Shown one piece after another: positions 9,400-17,738 of a stretch of DNA of 64,000 nucleotides. Origin of the DNA: Gottfriedia acidiceleris (GTDB lineage: Bacteria; Bacillota; Bacilli; Bacillales; Bacillaceae_G); contig NZ_SCFN01000005.1 in the NCBI RefSeq assembly GCF_004138285.1, positions 186,001-250,000 on the forward strand. The letters are read 5' to 3'. The stretch's first letter is position 1. Each line of letters starts with the position of its first letter. A program made the position numbers and the translations under genes. The notes under the pieces are model-generated. The model was not told the DNA's origin and did no database searches. It saw only the letters and a program-made list of their open reading frames with translations.

Positions 9400-10206
9400 A
9401 TGAAAACTAAAAATAAAACAAAAATAACATATAAAATTATTTCTTTATTTATCATATTATTGATTAGTTCTTCAGTGTTAATGCCACTTCGAGATACAAA
9501 TGCAAAAGGTAATGAAATGGTCGTAATTCCTAAGAAAGCTGTACGACTAAGAATTCTAGCAAATAGCGATTCTAGTGAAGATCAAGCTCTTAAACGTAAA
9601 GTTAGAGATGAAGTTAATGCTCAAATTAATACTTGGGTAAAAGATTTAACAACTTTTGAAGAGGGACAAAAGGTTATTAAAAGTCATATTCCAGACTTAC
9701 AAAAAACAGTTGCCCGTGTTATTAAAGAAGAAGGCTCAAATCAATCATTTACAATTACTTATTCTAAAAAAGTTAAATTCCCTACAAAATTATATGGTAG
9801 TTTCTTATATCCTGCCGGTGATTACGAAGCGGTTTTAATTAAACTTGGTGCAGGTCAAGGGGCAAACTGGTGGTGCGTATTGTTCCCGCCATTATGTTTC
9901 CTAGATTTTTCAAACGGTGATGCAACTTTAAGTAAAGAGTCACTACAATCGCAACAAAAGGTTGATCATGAAACAAAAATCGAAAAAGAACCAAATAAAG
10001 AGTTTAAAAAACAAGAAGCATTACGTTTAAGTGATGATGATTCTATTGCTGCAACAAAACAAAACGATGAATCATCTTTGCAGGATGATACTGAGGTCAA
10101 GAGCAGTGAAGATGCTGTTGTGGCTTCTACTCTACCTAGTGATGAACTAAAAGATGATATTAAGGTAGAGAGCTTCTTTGTACAAATGTTAAAGCAATTA
10201 TTTTAG
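9400..10206 (+). CDS. spoIIR: Stage II sporulation protein R, signal for sigma-E activation
   Basis: Secreted from the forespore to make SpoIIGA process pro-sigma-E in the mother cell. Residues ~12-30 form a signal peptide/membrane segment; the SpoIIR domain follows (AVRLRILANSDSSEDQALKR ... LYGSFLYPAGDYEAVLIKLG ... GANWWCVLFPPLCF). ATG 9400 follows GGTGGAG; ATG 9388 would lie only ~6 nt from the predicted transcript start. At 268 residues it is longer than B. subtilis SpoIIR (224) because of an acidic, repeat-poor C-terminal tail. Confidence 0.95.
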   Translation: MKTKNKTKITYKIISLFIILLISSSVLMPLRDTNAKGNEMVVIPKKAVRLRILANSDSSEDQALKRKVRDEVNAQINTWVKDLTTFEEGQKVIKSHIPDLQKTVARVIKEEGSNQSFTITYSKKVKFPTKLYGSFLYPAGDYEAVLIKLGAGQGANWWCVLFPPLCFLDFSNGDATLSKESLQSQQKVDHETKIEKEPNKEFKKQEALRLSDDDSIAATKQNDESSLQDDTEVKSSEDAVVASTLPSDELKDDIKVESFFVQMLKQLF

Positions 10207-10216
10207 TTCTAGCAAT

Positions 10217-10263
10217 CTCCCTATGTGCATAAAGTATTACAAGCATACTAGGGAGGTTTTTTT
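10217..10263 (+). terminator. spoIIR terminator that overlaps the next ribosome site
   Basis: CTCCCTA (10217-10223) pairs with TAGGGAG (10249-10255), with TGC/GCA inside, followed by GTTTTTTT. The right arm contains the GGGAGG ribosome site of the downstream gene (ATG 10264), so folding would both stop spoIIR transcripts and hide that site. Confidence 0.82.
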
Positions 10264-10722
10264 ATGAAAATACGTTCAGCGATTCAGGAAGATTTTGAAA
10301 CAATTTTTTCATTCTTGGGACAAGCAGGATTATCTACAAACGGACTTGAGGAGCAACAAGAATCTTTTTTCATAATGGAAGATGAGTTTGGGAAAGCACA
10401 AGCTGTAATAGGATATGAACAAGATGGAGAAGAAGCGTTATTAAGATCACTAGTAGTTGCACCTACCATTTACTCACAGCATATGGTACTCTTTTTACAA
10501 AGTGTTCTTGAAAAACTAAATGAAGAAATGATTAGTAAAGTATATTTATTAACAAGACAGCATGTAGTTCAAGACTTATTCCTTTTACTAGGTTTTGAGC
10601 AAGTTGAACAGGAAAATGTTTCGAACAGTATTAAAGAAATGAAGCATTACCAAACTACTATTACGAATGAAGAAGTATTAGTTTATCAAAAAGAACTATA
10701 CACAAAGTTATCCACAAATTAG
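10264..10722 (+). CDS. GNAT-like acetyltransferase homologue (YwlB position)
   Basis: 152-residue protein with the GNAT fold layout (MKIRSAIQEDFETIFSFL start, central LLRSLVVAPTIYS strand, C-terminal VQDLFLLLGFEQVE). The acetyl-CoA loop Q/RxxGxG/A that should follow VVAP is not present (TIYSQHMV), so catalysis is doubtful. Its place between spoIIR and ywlC is that of B. subtilis ywlB. ATG follows GGGAGG at 8 nt. Its own stop lies against a strong terminator. Confidence 0.7.
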   Translation: MKIRSAIQEDFETIFSFLGQAGLSTNGLEEQQESFFIMEDEFGKAQAVIGYEQDGEEALLRSLVVAPTIYSQHMVLFLQSVLEKLNEEMISKVYLLTRQHVVQDLFLLLGFEQVEQENVSNSIKEMKHYQTTITNEEVLVYQKELYTKLSTN

Positions 10723-10899
10723 CAAGTTTTGTCCACAATTTGTGGATAAAACTTGCTTTTCATTCTTTGGATAATGTCTAAATTTGTAAAATATACACTA
10801 TTATTCACTCTAGAGAGAGGTGCTACGTATGGAAACGAAAATATGGTATGTGGATAATCCTGTGAATAAAGAAGAAGTTTACCCACAGATTGTGGATGC
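10696..10899. promoter_or_regulatory. DnaA-box cluster at ywlC
   Basis: Perfect 9-mers of the form TTATNCACA occur at 10708-10716 (+), 10741-10749 (-) and 10849-10857 (-). One-mismatch boxes lie at 10696, 10729, 10861 and 10879, and a two-mismatch box at 10891. Inside ywlC another perfect box is at 11601-11609 (TTATACACA) and a near one at 11186. I recall ywlC being one of the B. subtilis loci bound by DnaA, so the cluster may be a conserved titration or replication-control site. Confidence 0.7.
10721..10760 (+). terminator. Long terminator after the GNAT-like gene
   Basis: AGCAAGTTTT-GTCCACA pairs with TGTGGAT-AAAACTTGCT over a 3-nt loop, then TTT. The stem is itself built partly from two inverted DnaA boxes. 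Confidence 0.85.
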
Positions 10900-11872
10900 A
10901 GCAAAAAATTTACAGTTAGGACAAGTTGTCGCTTTTCCAACAGAAACTGTTTATGGGTTAGGGGCAAATGCTCTTTCAGATGAAGCGGTTCAACGAATCT
11001 TCCAAGCAAAAGGTAGACCAAGTGATAATCCCCTTATTGTACATATTGCCAACAAAGAACAGTTAGATAATCTAGTTGAAGAAATTCCATTAGATGCAAA
11101 AAAACTAATGGATGCTTTTTGGCCAGGACCACTAACGTTAATTTTAAAAAGTAAAAAACATGTTTCAAAATATGTAACGGCAGGGTTATCCACTGTTGGA
11201 ATAAGAATGCCTGATCATCCAGTTGCTCTAGCGTTAATTGAAGCTTGTAATTTGCCAATAGCAGCACCAAGTGCAAATACTTCAGGGAAGCCTAGTCCAA
11301 CTTCTGCTAAGCATGTATTTGAAGACTTAAATGGACGAATTGTAGGAATTGTAGATGGTGGTAATACAGGGGTCGGGGTTGAATCGACAGTTATTGACTG
11401 TTCTCAAGATATTTTTACAATCTTAAGGCCAGGTAGTATTACGCCAGAAATGATAAAAGAAATAATTCCTACGGTTGAGGTAGATCCAGCAACAATGAAG
11501 GAAAATGAAGCACCAAAATCACCGGGGATGAAATATAAACATTATGCACCAGATGCTCAAATGCATCTTGTAAATGGAAGTATTGAGTTTATGCACAAAC
11601 TTATACACAATTCCAAAACAGAAGGAAAAAGAGTAGGGATATTAACAACTGAAGAAAATGCAACGCGATATGATGCTGATGTAATTCTTACATGTGGAAA
11701 ACGTAGTGACTTATCAACCGTAGCTGCAGCATTATATGATTGTATTCGTAAATTTAATGAAGAACATGTTGATATCATTTATTGCGAAACTTTTCCTTAT
11801 GAAGGTATTGGAATTGCGATTATGAATCGTCTGTGGAAAGCTTGTGGACATTCGGTTATTACAGAGTGTTGA
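10829..11872 (+). CDS. ywlC: L-threonylcarbamoyladenylate synthase (Sua5/YwlC)
   Basis: Makes threonylcarbamoyl-AMP from Thr, bicarbonate and ATP for the t6A modification of ANN-decoding tRNAs. The N-terminal YrdC domain (about 20-200) shows AFPTETVYGLGANA, the K-x-R motif AKGRPSDNPL and the SANTSGKPSP motif. A PGMKYKHYAP linker leads to the C-terminal Sua5 domain, so it is the long (347-residue) Sua5 form. ATG 10829 follows GAGAGAGGTG. It starts within a DnaA-box cluster. Confidence 0.95.
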   Translation: METKIWYVDNPVNKEEVYPQIVDAAKNLQLGQVVAFPTETVYGLGANALSDEAVQRIFQAKGRPSDNPLIVHIANKEQLDNLVEEIPLDAKKLMDAFWPGPLTLILKSKKHVSKYVTAGLSTVGIRMPDHPVALALIEACNLPIAAPSANTSGKPSPTSAKHVFEDLNGRIVGIVDGGNTGVGVESTVIDCSQDIFTILRPGSITPEMIKEIIPTVEVDPATMKENEAPKSPGMKYKHYAPDAQMHLVNGSIEFMHKLIHNSKTEGKRVGILTTEENATRYDADVILTCGKRSDLSTVAAALYDCIRKFNEEHVDIIYCETFPYEGIGIAIMNRLWKACGHSVITEC

Positions 11873-11913
11873 AATATAAAACAGTCAATATTGTGGAAGT
11901 AGATTAAGCATGT

Positions 11914-11949
11914 AATAGAAGCTCCAAATAGAGCTTCTATTATTTTTTT
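11914..11949 (+). terminator. Terminator of ywlC
   Basis: AATAGAAGCTC-CAAATA-GAGCTTCTATT followed by ATTTTTTT. Confidence 0.93.
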
Positions 11950-12056
11950 AGGGAGAATAGCCCCTGCCTCTAATTTAAAATTAAATTTTATTAATTTCCC
12001 TCATATGATTTGTAGGACGTGCATATCTTTTAATAGCAAGTCCTAGGGGGGGAAGC

Positions 12057-12614
12057 ATGAGTAGCTCATTAATCAATGAACTAATTACATTAACTATAAT
12101 GGGATCTGCGCTAGGTTTAGATGCATTCTCAGTTGGGTTAGGTATGGGAGTTATCCAACTTAAATTTAAACAGATCATTAATATGGGCATTGTAATCGGG
12201 CTCTTTCATGTAATAATGCCATTATTAGGAATGATCATTGGATATGAGTTATCAGAGAATCTAGGACGATTTGCTGTATTACTCGGTGGATTCTTATTAA
12301 TGGGAATAGGCTTTCACATGATCTATTCAACTTTATTTGGAAAAGAAGAAAATAAATATTCACCGACAGGAGTAGGTTTACTTCTTTTTGCATTTAGTGT
12401 AAGTGTGGACAGCTTTTCGGTTGGAATTAGTTTGGGAACATTCGGTGCTAAAACATGGCTAACCATTTTACTATTTGGTATTATCAGTACAATTTTAACT
12501 TGGGCTGGATTACTTTTAGGAAGAAGAGTAGAACAGGAACTTGGTAAATTTGGAGAACTATTAGGTGGTTCGTTCTTATTGATTTTCGGAATAAAACTAT
12601 TATTTTTTTCTTAA
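12057..12614 (+). CDS. mntP: Manganese efflux pump MntP (YwlD)
   Basis: Small inner-membrane exporter of Mn2+, 185 residues, six predicted helices. It shows the internal duplication of the family: GLDAFSVGLGMG in helix 1-2 and SVDSFSVGISLG in helix 4, each with a membrane Asp. ATG follows GGGGGGGAAG. I looked for the Mn riboswitch (yybP-ykoY) in the 107-bp leader and did not find its conserved loops. Order ywlC-mntP-ywlE is conserved in Bacillus. Confidence 0.93.
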   Translation: MSSSLINELITLTIMGSALGLDAFSVGLGMGVIQLKFKQIINMGIVIGLFHVIMPLLGMIIGYELSENLGRFAVLLGGFLLMGIGFHMIYSTLFGKEENKYSPTGVGLLLFAFSVSVDSFSVGISLGTFGAKTWLTILLFGIISTILTWAGLLLGRRVEQELGKFGELLGGSFLLIFGIKLLFFS

Positions 12615-12639
12615 TAGATACATATGGTGAATAAGAGCT

Positions 12640-12685
12640 AAGGATGGAGAAAATTGGAGACAATTGCCCCATCCTTTTATTTTTT
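12640..12685 (+). terminator. Terminator of mntP
   Basis: AAGGATGG pairs with CCATCCTT, followed by TTATTTTTT. Confidence 0.88.
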
Positions 12686-12736
12686 AGTAAAATAGATTAA
12701 ATAGAACGTTCAGATAAATGAGGGTGAGGTATTAAG

Positions 12737-13177
12737 ATGAAAAATATACTATTTGTTTGTACCGGAAATACATGTAGAAGCCCAATGGCAGAAGCACTAT
12801 TAAGACATCATGGTAATGAATTCTATCAGGTTAAGTCTGCTGGGGTTTTTGCAATGTCAGGCGACCCTGCTTCTCAAAATGCAATATTGGCACTTAAAAA
12901 TAAAGGGATAGAAACAAATCATTCCTCGCAGCAAATAAATGAAGAACTTTTAGAATGGTCTTCGAAAGTCTTATCAATGACATTGAGCCATAAACAAATG
13001 TTAGTTTCTACGTTTCCTCAGTATAAGGATAGAATCTTTACATTTTATGAATATATAAACGGTCAAGTTAAAGATATTTCTGACCCTTATGGAGGGTCAT
13101 TAACAACTTATGAAAATACTTTGAGTGAATTAGAAGAGTTGGTAAAACAGATTGTACAGAAACCAAACGAATATTAA
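12737..13177 (+). CDS. ywlE: Protein-arginine-phosphatase YwlE
   Basis: Removes phosphate from arginine residues placed by McsB, opposing the phospho-arginine degradation tag. A low-molecular-weight phosphatase fold: P-loop CTGNTCRS at residues 8-15, with Thr12 (the residue matching Thr11 of B. subtilis YwlE that selects arginine over tyrosine) and the acid motif ISDPYGGS near 117. 146 residues. ATG follows GAGGGTGAGG. Confidence 0.93.
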   Translation: MKNILFVCTGNTCRSPMAEALLRHHGNEFYQVKSAGVFAMSGDPASQNAILALKNKGIETNHSSQQINEELLEWSSKVLSMTLSHKQMLVSTFPQYKDRIFTFYEYINGQVKDISDPYGGSLTTYENTLSELEELVKQIVQKPNEY

Positions 13178-13301
13178 TTTAATCAGTGATTGGATGTTAA
13201 TTAGATACCCTAAATCTGAACATAATAGTGTAAGATAGAAATTGAAGTTATTTTAATACGAAAGAAAATTGAATCAAAGATATCGATACGGGGGTTATCT
13301 A

Positions 13302-13751
13302 ATGAAAGTAGCAATAGCGTCTGATCATGGTGGATTAAATATACGTCAAGAAATCATGAGTTTAATGGATGAAATGGGCATTGAATACGAAGATTATGGT
13401 TGTGAGTGCGGTACATCTGTAGACTATCCTGATTACGCATTCCCAGTTGCACAAAAAGTTGCAAATGGAGAAGTAGACCGTGGAATATTAATTTGTGGAA
13501 CAGGAATTGGTATGTCAATTGCCGCAAATAAAGTTGAAGGAATTCGATGTGCATTAGTACATGATACTTTCAGTGCAAAAGCAACTCGTGAACATAATGA
13601 CACGAATATTCTAGCTATGGGGGAACGAGTAATCGGACCTGGTTTAGCAAGAGACATTGCAAAAATATGGTTAACGACTGAGTTTGAAGGCGGTCGACAT
13701 GAAAATCGAGTAAACAAAATTAAAGACTACGAAAAAAATCATCAATTATAA
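13302..13751 (+). CDS. rpiB: Ribose 5-phosphate isomerase B
   Basis: Interconverts ribose 5-phosphate and ribulose 5-phosphate (RpiB/LacAB family). 149 residues: substrate loop ASDHGG at 6-11, catalytic Cys in ICGTGIGMS near 67, HDTFSAKATREHNDTN helix. ATG 13302 (MKVAIASDHGG) is chosen over an upstream TTG since GGGGGT lies ~8 nt before it and the family begins here. Confidence 0.95.
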   Translation: MKVAIASDHGGLNIRQEIMSLMDEMGIEYEDYGCECGTSVDYPDYAFPVAQKVANGEVDRGILICGTGIGMSIAANKVEGIRCALVHDTFSAKATREHNDTNILAMGERVIGPGLARDIAKIWLTTEFEGGRHENRVNKIKDYEKNHQL

Positions 13752-13761
13752 AACCTAAACT

Positions 13762-13806
13762 AAAGCCGCTAATCCAAAACATAATGTGAAGATTATCGGC
13801 TTTTTT
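13762..13806 (+). terminator. Terminator of rpiB
   Basis: AAAGCCG and TAATC pair with GATTA and CGGCTTT, then TTTTTT. Confidence 0.88.
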
Positions 13807-13867
13807 AATAATGAGTAATAGAATGTTAGTCAATTTAAAGAAATATTCTACGAAAGGAGCAAAATAG

Positions 13868-14434
13868 ATGAATGAAGAATTAAGGTTAGTAGCCGGGCAA
13901 ATAAAATCATTATTAAACGAGCTAAATGATCATGTAAAGTTTACAAGTGAGCATGTTTTAGTCATTGGATGTAGTACTAGTGAGGTTAGCGGACAAAGAA
14001 TTGGAACTTCAGGAACAATAGAAGTAGCGGAAGTTTTATTTAATGAGATTAAGGCTTTTCAAGATGAAACAGGTGTACAATTAGCATTCCAATGCTGTGA
14101 ACACTTGAACAGAGCATTAGTTGTTCAAAGGAAGACGGCAAAAAGTTTACAACTAGATGAGGTAACAGTGGTTCCAGTTCGTACTGCAGGAGGAGCTCTT
14201 GCTTCATTCGCATATAGACATTTAGATCATGCTGTAATTGTTGAACACATTAAAGCTGATGCAGGGATTGATATTGGCGATACTTTAATCGGTATGCATT
14301 TAAAGCACGTGGCAGTTCCTTTGAGAACAAGTATTAAACAAGTTGGACAAGCTCATATAACGGCGGCAAAAACTCGTCCAAAGTTGATTGGTGGTGCTCG
14401 TGCAGTTTACTCAATAGATGAAGACGTGAAATAA
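13868..14434 (+). CDS. ywlG: YwlG, TIGR01440/DUF436 family protein
   Basis: Conserved 188-residue Firmicutes protein of unknown activity, always near rpiB and glyA. It has [27 protein letters not shown] and GGARAVYS motifs typical of the family. ATG follows AAAGGAGC. No catalytic assignment is offered. A perfect 16-bp palindrome (GAAAGATATATCTTTC, 14477-14492) lies downstream and could serve as a weak terminator. Confidence 0.88.
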   Translation: MNEELRLVAGQIKSLLNELNDHVKFTSEHVLVIGCSTSEVSGQRIGTSGTIEVAEVLFNEIKAFQDETGVQLAFQCCEHLNRALVVQRKTAKSLQLDEVTVVPVRTAGGALASFAYRHLDHAVIVEHIKADAGIDIGDTLIGMHLKHVAVPLRTSIKQVGQAHITAAKTRPKLIGGARAVYSIDEDVK

Positions 14435-14541
14435 AGCGTTTTTTATTATAATAGAATAGTTAAATGTTAGTTATTTGAAAGATATATCTTTCATTTTCAA
14501 TGCAAAACATGGTAAAATAGAAAGGAATTCGGTCGTTTTAT

Positions 14542-14576
14542 CGAATAATATAGTAAATTTATACTAGTAATGTTCG
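14542..14576. promoter_or_regulatory. PurR-type operator (paired PurBoxes) upstream of glyA
   Basis: CGAA at 14542-14545 (in TTATCGAATAAT) and inverted TTCG at 14573-14576 (in AATGTTCGTGTT) are 27 nt apart. As I recall it, the B. subtilis purE control region has inverted CGAAC motifs about 26 nt apart. glyA is a PurR target in B. subtilis. Confidence 0.58.
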
Positions 14577-14602
14577 TGTTTTACAAAAAGGGGGATATAA
14601 CT

Positions 14603-15844
14603 GTGGAAAATTTAAAAAAGCAAGATCCATCATTGTATGAGGCAATACAGTTAGAGTTAGGTAGACAACGTACTAAAATCGAGTTAATTGCTTCTGAAAA
14701 CTTTGTAAGTGAAGCAGTAATGGAAGCCCAAGGTTCAGTATTAACTAATAAATATGCTGAAGGATATCCAAGCAAACGATACTATGGCGGTTGTGAATAT
14801 GTAGATATCACAGAAAACATTGCAAGAGACCGTGCAAAAGAAATTTTCGGAGCAGAACATGTAAATGTTCAACCTCATTCAGGTGCTCAAGCGAATATGG
14901 CAGTTTATTTCACTATTTTAAAACATGGTGATACAGTATTAGGTATGAATTTATCACATGGTGGACATTTAACTCACGGAAGTCCAGTAAACTTCAGTGG
15001 GGTACAATATAACTTCGTTGAGTATGGAGTAGATCCAGAAACTCAAGTAATTAACTATGAAGATGTATTAGAAAAGGCTAAAGCTCATAAGCCTAAATTA
15101 ATTGTAGCTGGTGCAAGTGCTTATCCAAGAGCAATTGACTTTAAAAAATTCAGAGAAATTGCAGATGAAGTTGGAGCTTACTTAATGGTTGATATGGCAC
15201 ATATCGCTGGTTTAGTAGCAACAGGTCTTCATCAAAATCCAGTTCCATATGCTGATTTTGTTACAACAACTACTCATAAAACATTACGCGGACCACGTGG
15301 TGGTATGATTTTATGTAAAGAAGAATTCGCAAAAGCGATTGATAAATCAATCTTCCCTGGAATTCAAGGTGGGCCATTAATGCACGTAATTGCAGCAAAA
15401 GCTGTAGCATTTGGTGAAGCATTACAAGAAGATTTTAAAAAGTATGCACAAGCTATCATCGAAAACGCTGCTCGTTTAGCAGAAGGCTTGAAATCTCACG
15501 GCTTAAATTTAGTATCTGGTGGCACAGATAATCACTTAATTTTAATTGATGTTCGTTCATTAGAGTTAACAGGTAAAGTTGCTGAGCACGTATTAGATGA
15601 GGTTGGTATTACATGTAACAAAAATACAATTCCATTTGATCCAGCAAGCCCATTTGTAACAAGTGGTATCCGTATCGGTACAGCTGCTGTAACTTCAAGA
15701 GGATTTACTTTAGAAGATATGGATGAAATTGCATCAATCATTGCTGAGACATTAAAAAACCACGAAAATCAAGAAGTACTAGAAGCATCTCGTAATCGAG
15801 TTAATGCTTTATCTAGCAAATACGAATTATATCCTACATTTTAA
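14603..15844 (+). CDS. glyA: Serine hydroxymethyltransferase
   Basis: PLP enzyme converting serine and tetrahydrofolate to glycine and methylene-THF, the main one-carbon source for purines and dTMP. 413 residues; PLP-lysine in [14 protein letters not shown] near 226, N-terminal [14 protein letters not shown] and [10 protein letters not shown] motifs. GTG 14603 ([11 protein letters not shown] read as Met) follows AAAAAGGGGGA and gives the family's N-terminus; the open frame upstream to 14570 has no ribosome site. Followed by a strong terminator. Confidence 0.97.
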   Translation: MENLKKQDPSLYEAIQLELGRQRTKIELIASENFVSEAVMEAQGSVLTNKYAEGYPSKRYYGGCEYVDITENIARDRAKEIFGAEHVNVQPHSGAQANMAVYFTILKHGDTVLGMNLSHGGHLTHGSPVNFSGVQYNFVEYGVDPETQVINYEDVLEKAKAHKPKLIVAGASAYPRAIDFKKFREIADEVGAYLMVDMAHIAGLVATGLHQNPVPYADFVTTTTHKTLRGPRGGMILCKEEFAKAIDKSIFPGIQGGPLMHVIAAKAVAFGEALQEDFKKYAQAIIENAARLAEGLKSHGLNLVSGGTDNHLILIDVRSLELTGKVAEHVLDEVGITCNKNTIPFDPASPFVTSGIRIGTAAVTSRGFTLEDMDEIASIIAETLKNHENQEVLEASRNRVNALSSKYELYPTF

Positions 15845-15861
15845 TAAATAAAGTATAAAGT

Positions 15862-15937
15862 AAGCTATCTTTAGAACTGTATTTTCAATTGCTGATATCA
15901 TTGAAGGTGCAGTAATACTAAAGATAGCTTTATTTTT
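15862..15937 (+). terminator. Terminator of glyA
   Basis: AAGCTATCTTTAG pairs with CTAAAGATAGCTT across a ~43-nt loop, followed by TATTTTTT. Confidence 0.85.
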
Positions 15938-15945
15938 TAAAAGGT

Positions 15946-15996
15946 TTGTGATATAGTTCACAAAATGTTCATTTAAACTTGTGAAAAACTTCACAT
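15946..15996. promoter_or_regulatory. Two tandem Rex-type operators upstream of the doxX gene
   Basis: TTGTGATATAGTTCACAA (15946-15963) and TTGTGAAAAACTTCACAT (15979-15996) each fit the Rex pattern TTGTGAAW4TTCACAA. Their centres are 33 bp apart, about three helical turns. A TACAAT -10 box lies at 16015-16020, so the second site would cover the -35 region. Rex is the NADH-sensing repressor of Gram-positive bacteria. Confidence 0.72.
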
Positions 15997-16069
15997 TATG
16001 AATTCGAAATAGAGTACAATAACTCATGTAAACAGCAATTAAAAATTATTCCATACGGAGGCAAAAATT

Positions 16070-16588
16070 ATGTTTATTAATTTTTTAAGAACTAATAAAA
16101 TTGCATCTGGTTTCTTAACTATTATTCGTCTTTATTTAGGTTATGAGTGGATCCATGCAGGTTGGGGTAAGTTATCAGCTGGCGGATTCGATGCTTCAGG
16201 ATTTTTAGGATTTGCAGTTAAAAGTGCCACAGGTGAACATCCAGCGGTTCAAAGCTGGTGGGCAGACTTCCTTACAAACTTTGCAATACCAAACATCGAT
16301 TTATTTAACTTTTTAGTACCTATTGGAGAATTCGCAATCGGACTTGGACTTATTCTTGGATGTTTTACAAAAACAGCAATGTTCTTTGGTTTAATGATGA
16401 ACTTCGCATTTATGTTTAGTGGCACAACTAGTACAAATCCACAAATGGTATTACTAGGAATCTTTATTATAATTGCTGGTTCAAATGCAGGACGTATCGG
16501 ATTGGATCATTATATTAGCAAGTTTATTAATAGAAAAACTTCTTTCGCTCCAAAAGCACCAGATCATAATTTAAGTAAAGTATCTTAA
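16070..16588 (+). CDS. DoxX family membrane protein
   Basis: 172-residue integral membrane protein with about four helices. RLYLGYEWIHAGWGKL in helix 1 and PIGEFAIGLGLILGCFTKTAMFFGL are hallmarks of the DoxX/DoxD family (related to the thiosulfate:quinone oxidoreductase subunit). The C-terminal tail is basic and cytosolic. ATG follows ACGGAGG. The two Rex-type sites just upstream suggest expression when NADH accumulates, i.e. a redox or low-oxygen role; substrate unknown. Confidence 0.85.
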   Translation: MFINFLRTNKIASGFLTIIRLYLGYEWIHAGWGKLSAGGFDASGFLGFAVKSATGEHPAVQSWWADFLTNFAIPNIDLFNFLVPIGEFAIGLGLILGCFTKTAMFFGLMMNFAFMFSGTTSTNPQMVLLGIFIIIAGSNAGRIGLDHYISKFINRKTSFAPKAPDHNLSKVS

Positions 16589-16598
16589 CTATACACAC

Positions 16599-16686
16599 CA
16601 AAGAGGGAACCATTTGGTTCTCTCTTTGCGTATAAGATAAAAACTTAACTTCTCTAACTCATTTTAATGAGGAAGAGGAGTTTTTT
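16599..16686 (+). terminator. Two consecutive hairpins after the doxX gene
   Basis: First hairpin CAAAGAGGGAACC/GGTTCTCTCTTTG (16599-16628) lacks a T-run. Second, AACTTCTCT/AGAGGAGTT with inner CTCATT/AATGAG (16647-16682), is followed by TTTTTT and is the likely terminator. Confidence 0.82.
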
Positions 16687-16865
16687 ATTCAAAATGGGTC
16701 AAAATAGCAATTAGATTAGTAAAAAAAGGAAATATTGAAGTTTGTATGTAAAAAAGTTCTAAATTAATTCTAAGCGATTGTATGATGTGGCTTGAATTAT
16801 TTAACCGCTTTCGGTATTCTTTTTAAGAATAATAAATTACTAAGTATTTGCAAGGAGCGATAAAA

Positions 16866-17495
16866 GTGAGTAAAGTATACGTTTTTGATCATCCGTTAAT
16901 TCAGCATAAAGTTTCTTTAATTCGTAGAAAAGACACTGGAACAAAAGAATTTCGTGCACTAGTTGATGAGGTTGCAGGCTTAATGGCATTTGAAATCACA
17001 CGAGATCTACCACTACAGGAAGTGGAAATCGAAACACCAGTAGCTACTGCAAAGGCAAAAGTTATTGCTGGTAAAAAATTAGGGATTGTACCAATTCTAC
17101 GTGCAGGTCTAGGAATGGTTGATGGCTTCCTTCAATTAGTTCCTGCAGCTAAAGTTGGACACGTTGGATTATACCGCGATCCTGAGACTTTAAAACCGGT
17201 TGAATATTACGTTAAACTTCCTACGGATGTAGAAGAGCGTGACTTCATTGTGATTGATCCAATGCTTGCGACAGGTGGATCAGCAGTTGAAGCAATCAAC
17301 TCTTTAAAAACACGTGGTGCTAAAAATATTAAGTTTATGTGCTTAATTGCAGCTCCAGAAGGTGTTGAAGTTTTACAAAAAGCACACCCAGATGTGGACA
17401 TTTACATAGCTGCCCTTGATGAAAAATTAAACGATCATGGTTATATTGTTCCGGGTCTTGGTGACGCTGGAGATCGTTTATTCGGTACAAAGTAA
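16866..17495 (+). CDS. upp: Uracil phosphoribosyltransferase
   Basis: Converts uracil and PRPP to UMP. 209 residues, same as B. subtilis Upp. PRPP loop [11 protein letters not shown] near 128-138, RAGLGMVDG and the C-terminal [14 protein letters not shown] uracil-binding tail. GTG 16866 follows AAGGAG at 8 nt; an upstream TTG in the same frame sits on the ribosome site. In B. subtilis upp is next to atp; here about 7.4 kb of extra genes intervenes. Confidence 0.97.
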   Translation: MSKVYVFDHPLIQHKVSLIRRKDTGTKEFRALVDEVAGLMAFEITRDLPLQEVEIETPVATAKAKVIAGKKLGIVPILRAGLGMVDGFLQLVPAAKVGHVGLYRDPETLKPVEYYVKLPTDVEERDFIVIDPMLATGGSAVEAINSLKTRGAKNIKFMCLIAAPEGVEVLQKAHPDVDIYIAALDEKLNDHGYIVPGLGDAGDRLFGTK

Positions 17496-17504
17496 TTACA
17501 TTTT

Positions 17505-17536
17505 AAAAGCTTTCCTAGCATAGGAGAGCTTTTTTT
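17505..17536 (+). terminator. Terminator of upp
   Basis: AAGCTTTCCTA-GCA-TAGGAGAGCTT followed by TTTTTT. Confidence 0.92.
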
Positions 17537-17549
17537 CACATTAAGAAAG

Positions 17550-17665
17550 TATAAATTGGCAGCGAGGTAGCTTACTCGACGTAGTCGCCAATTTTAGGAA
17601 TTAAGTATAAGTGCAACTACGCCTCTGCCTTCGCCTAAAAGGCTCGTCAGTCGACGAGTTTTCTT
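17550..17665. other. GC-rich folded intergenic segment of unknown identity
   Basis: AAATTGGC/GCCAATTT encloses an inner CGAG/CTCG hairpin (17556-17596). Downstream CGTAGT (first element) can also pair with ACTACG. The segment ends in CTCGTC-AGTC-GACGAG followed by TTTTCTTT, a terminator-like hairpin. The GC content stands out from the AT-rich surroundings. It could be a small RNA or a relic repeat. Confidence 0.4.
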
Positions 17666-17738
17666 TAAATTAAAAGGGGTATAATAATTAAAAATTTGAA
17701 CGTGAAATAAGGATTGGTAAGTTAAAGGGGATTAGGGA

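Noticed and set aside
11950-12056. yybP-ykoY manganese riboswitch before mntP
   Set aside because: Only a vague GGGAGAATAG resembles the family start; the conserved loops and closing stems are missing.
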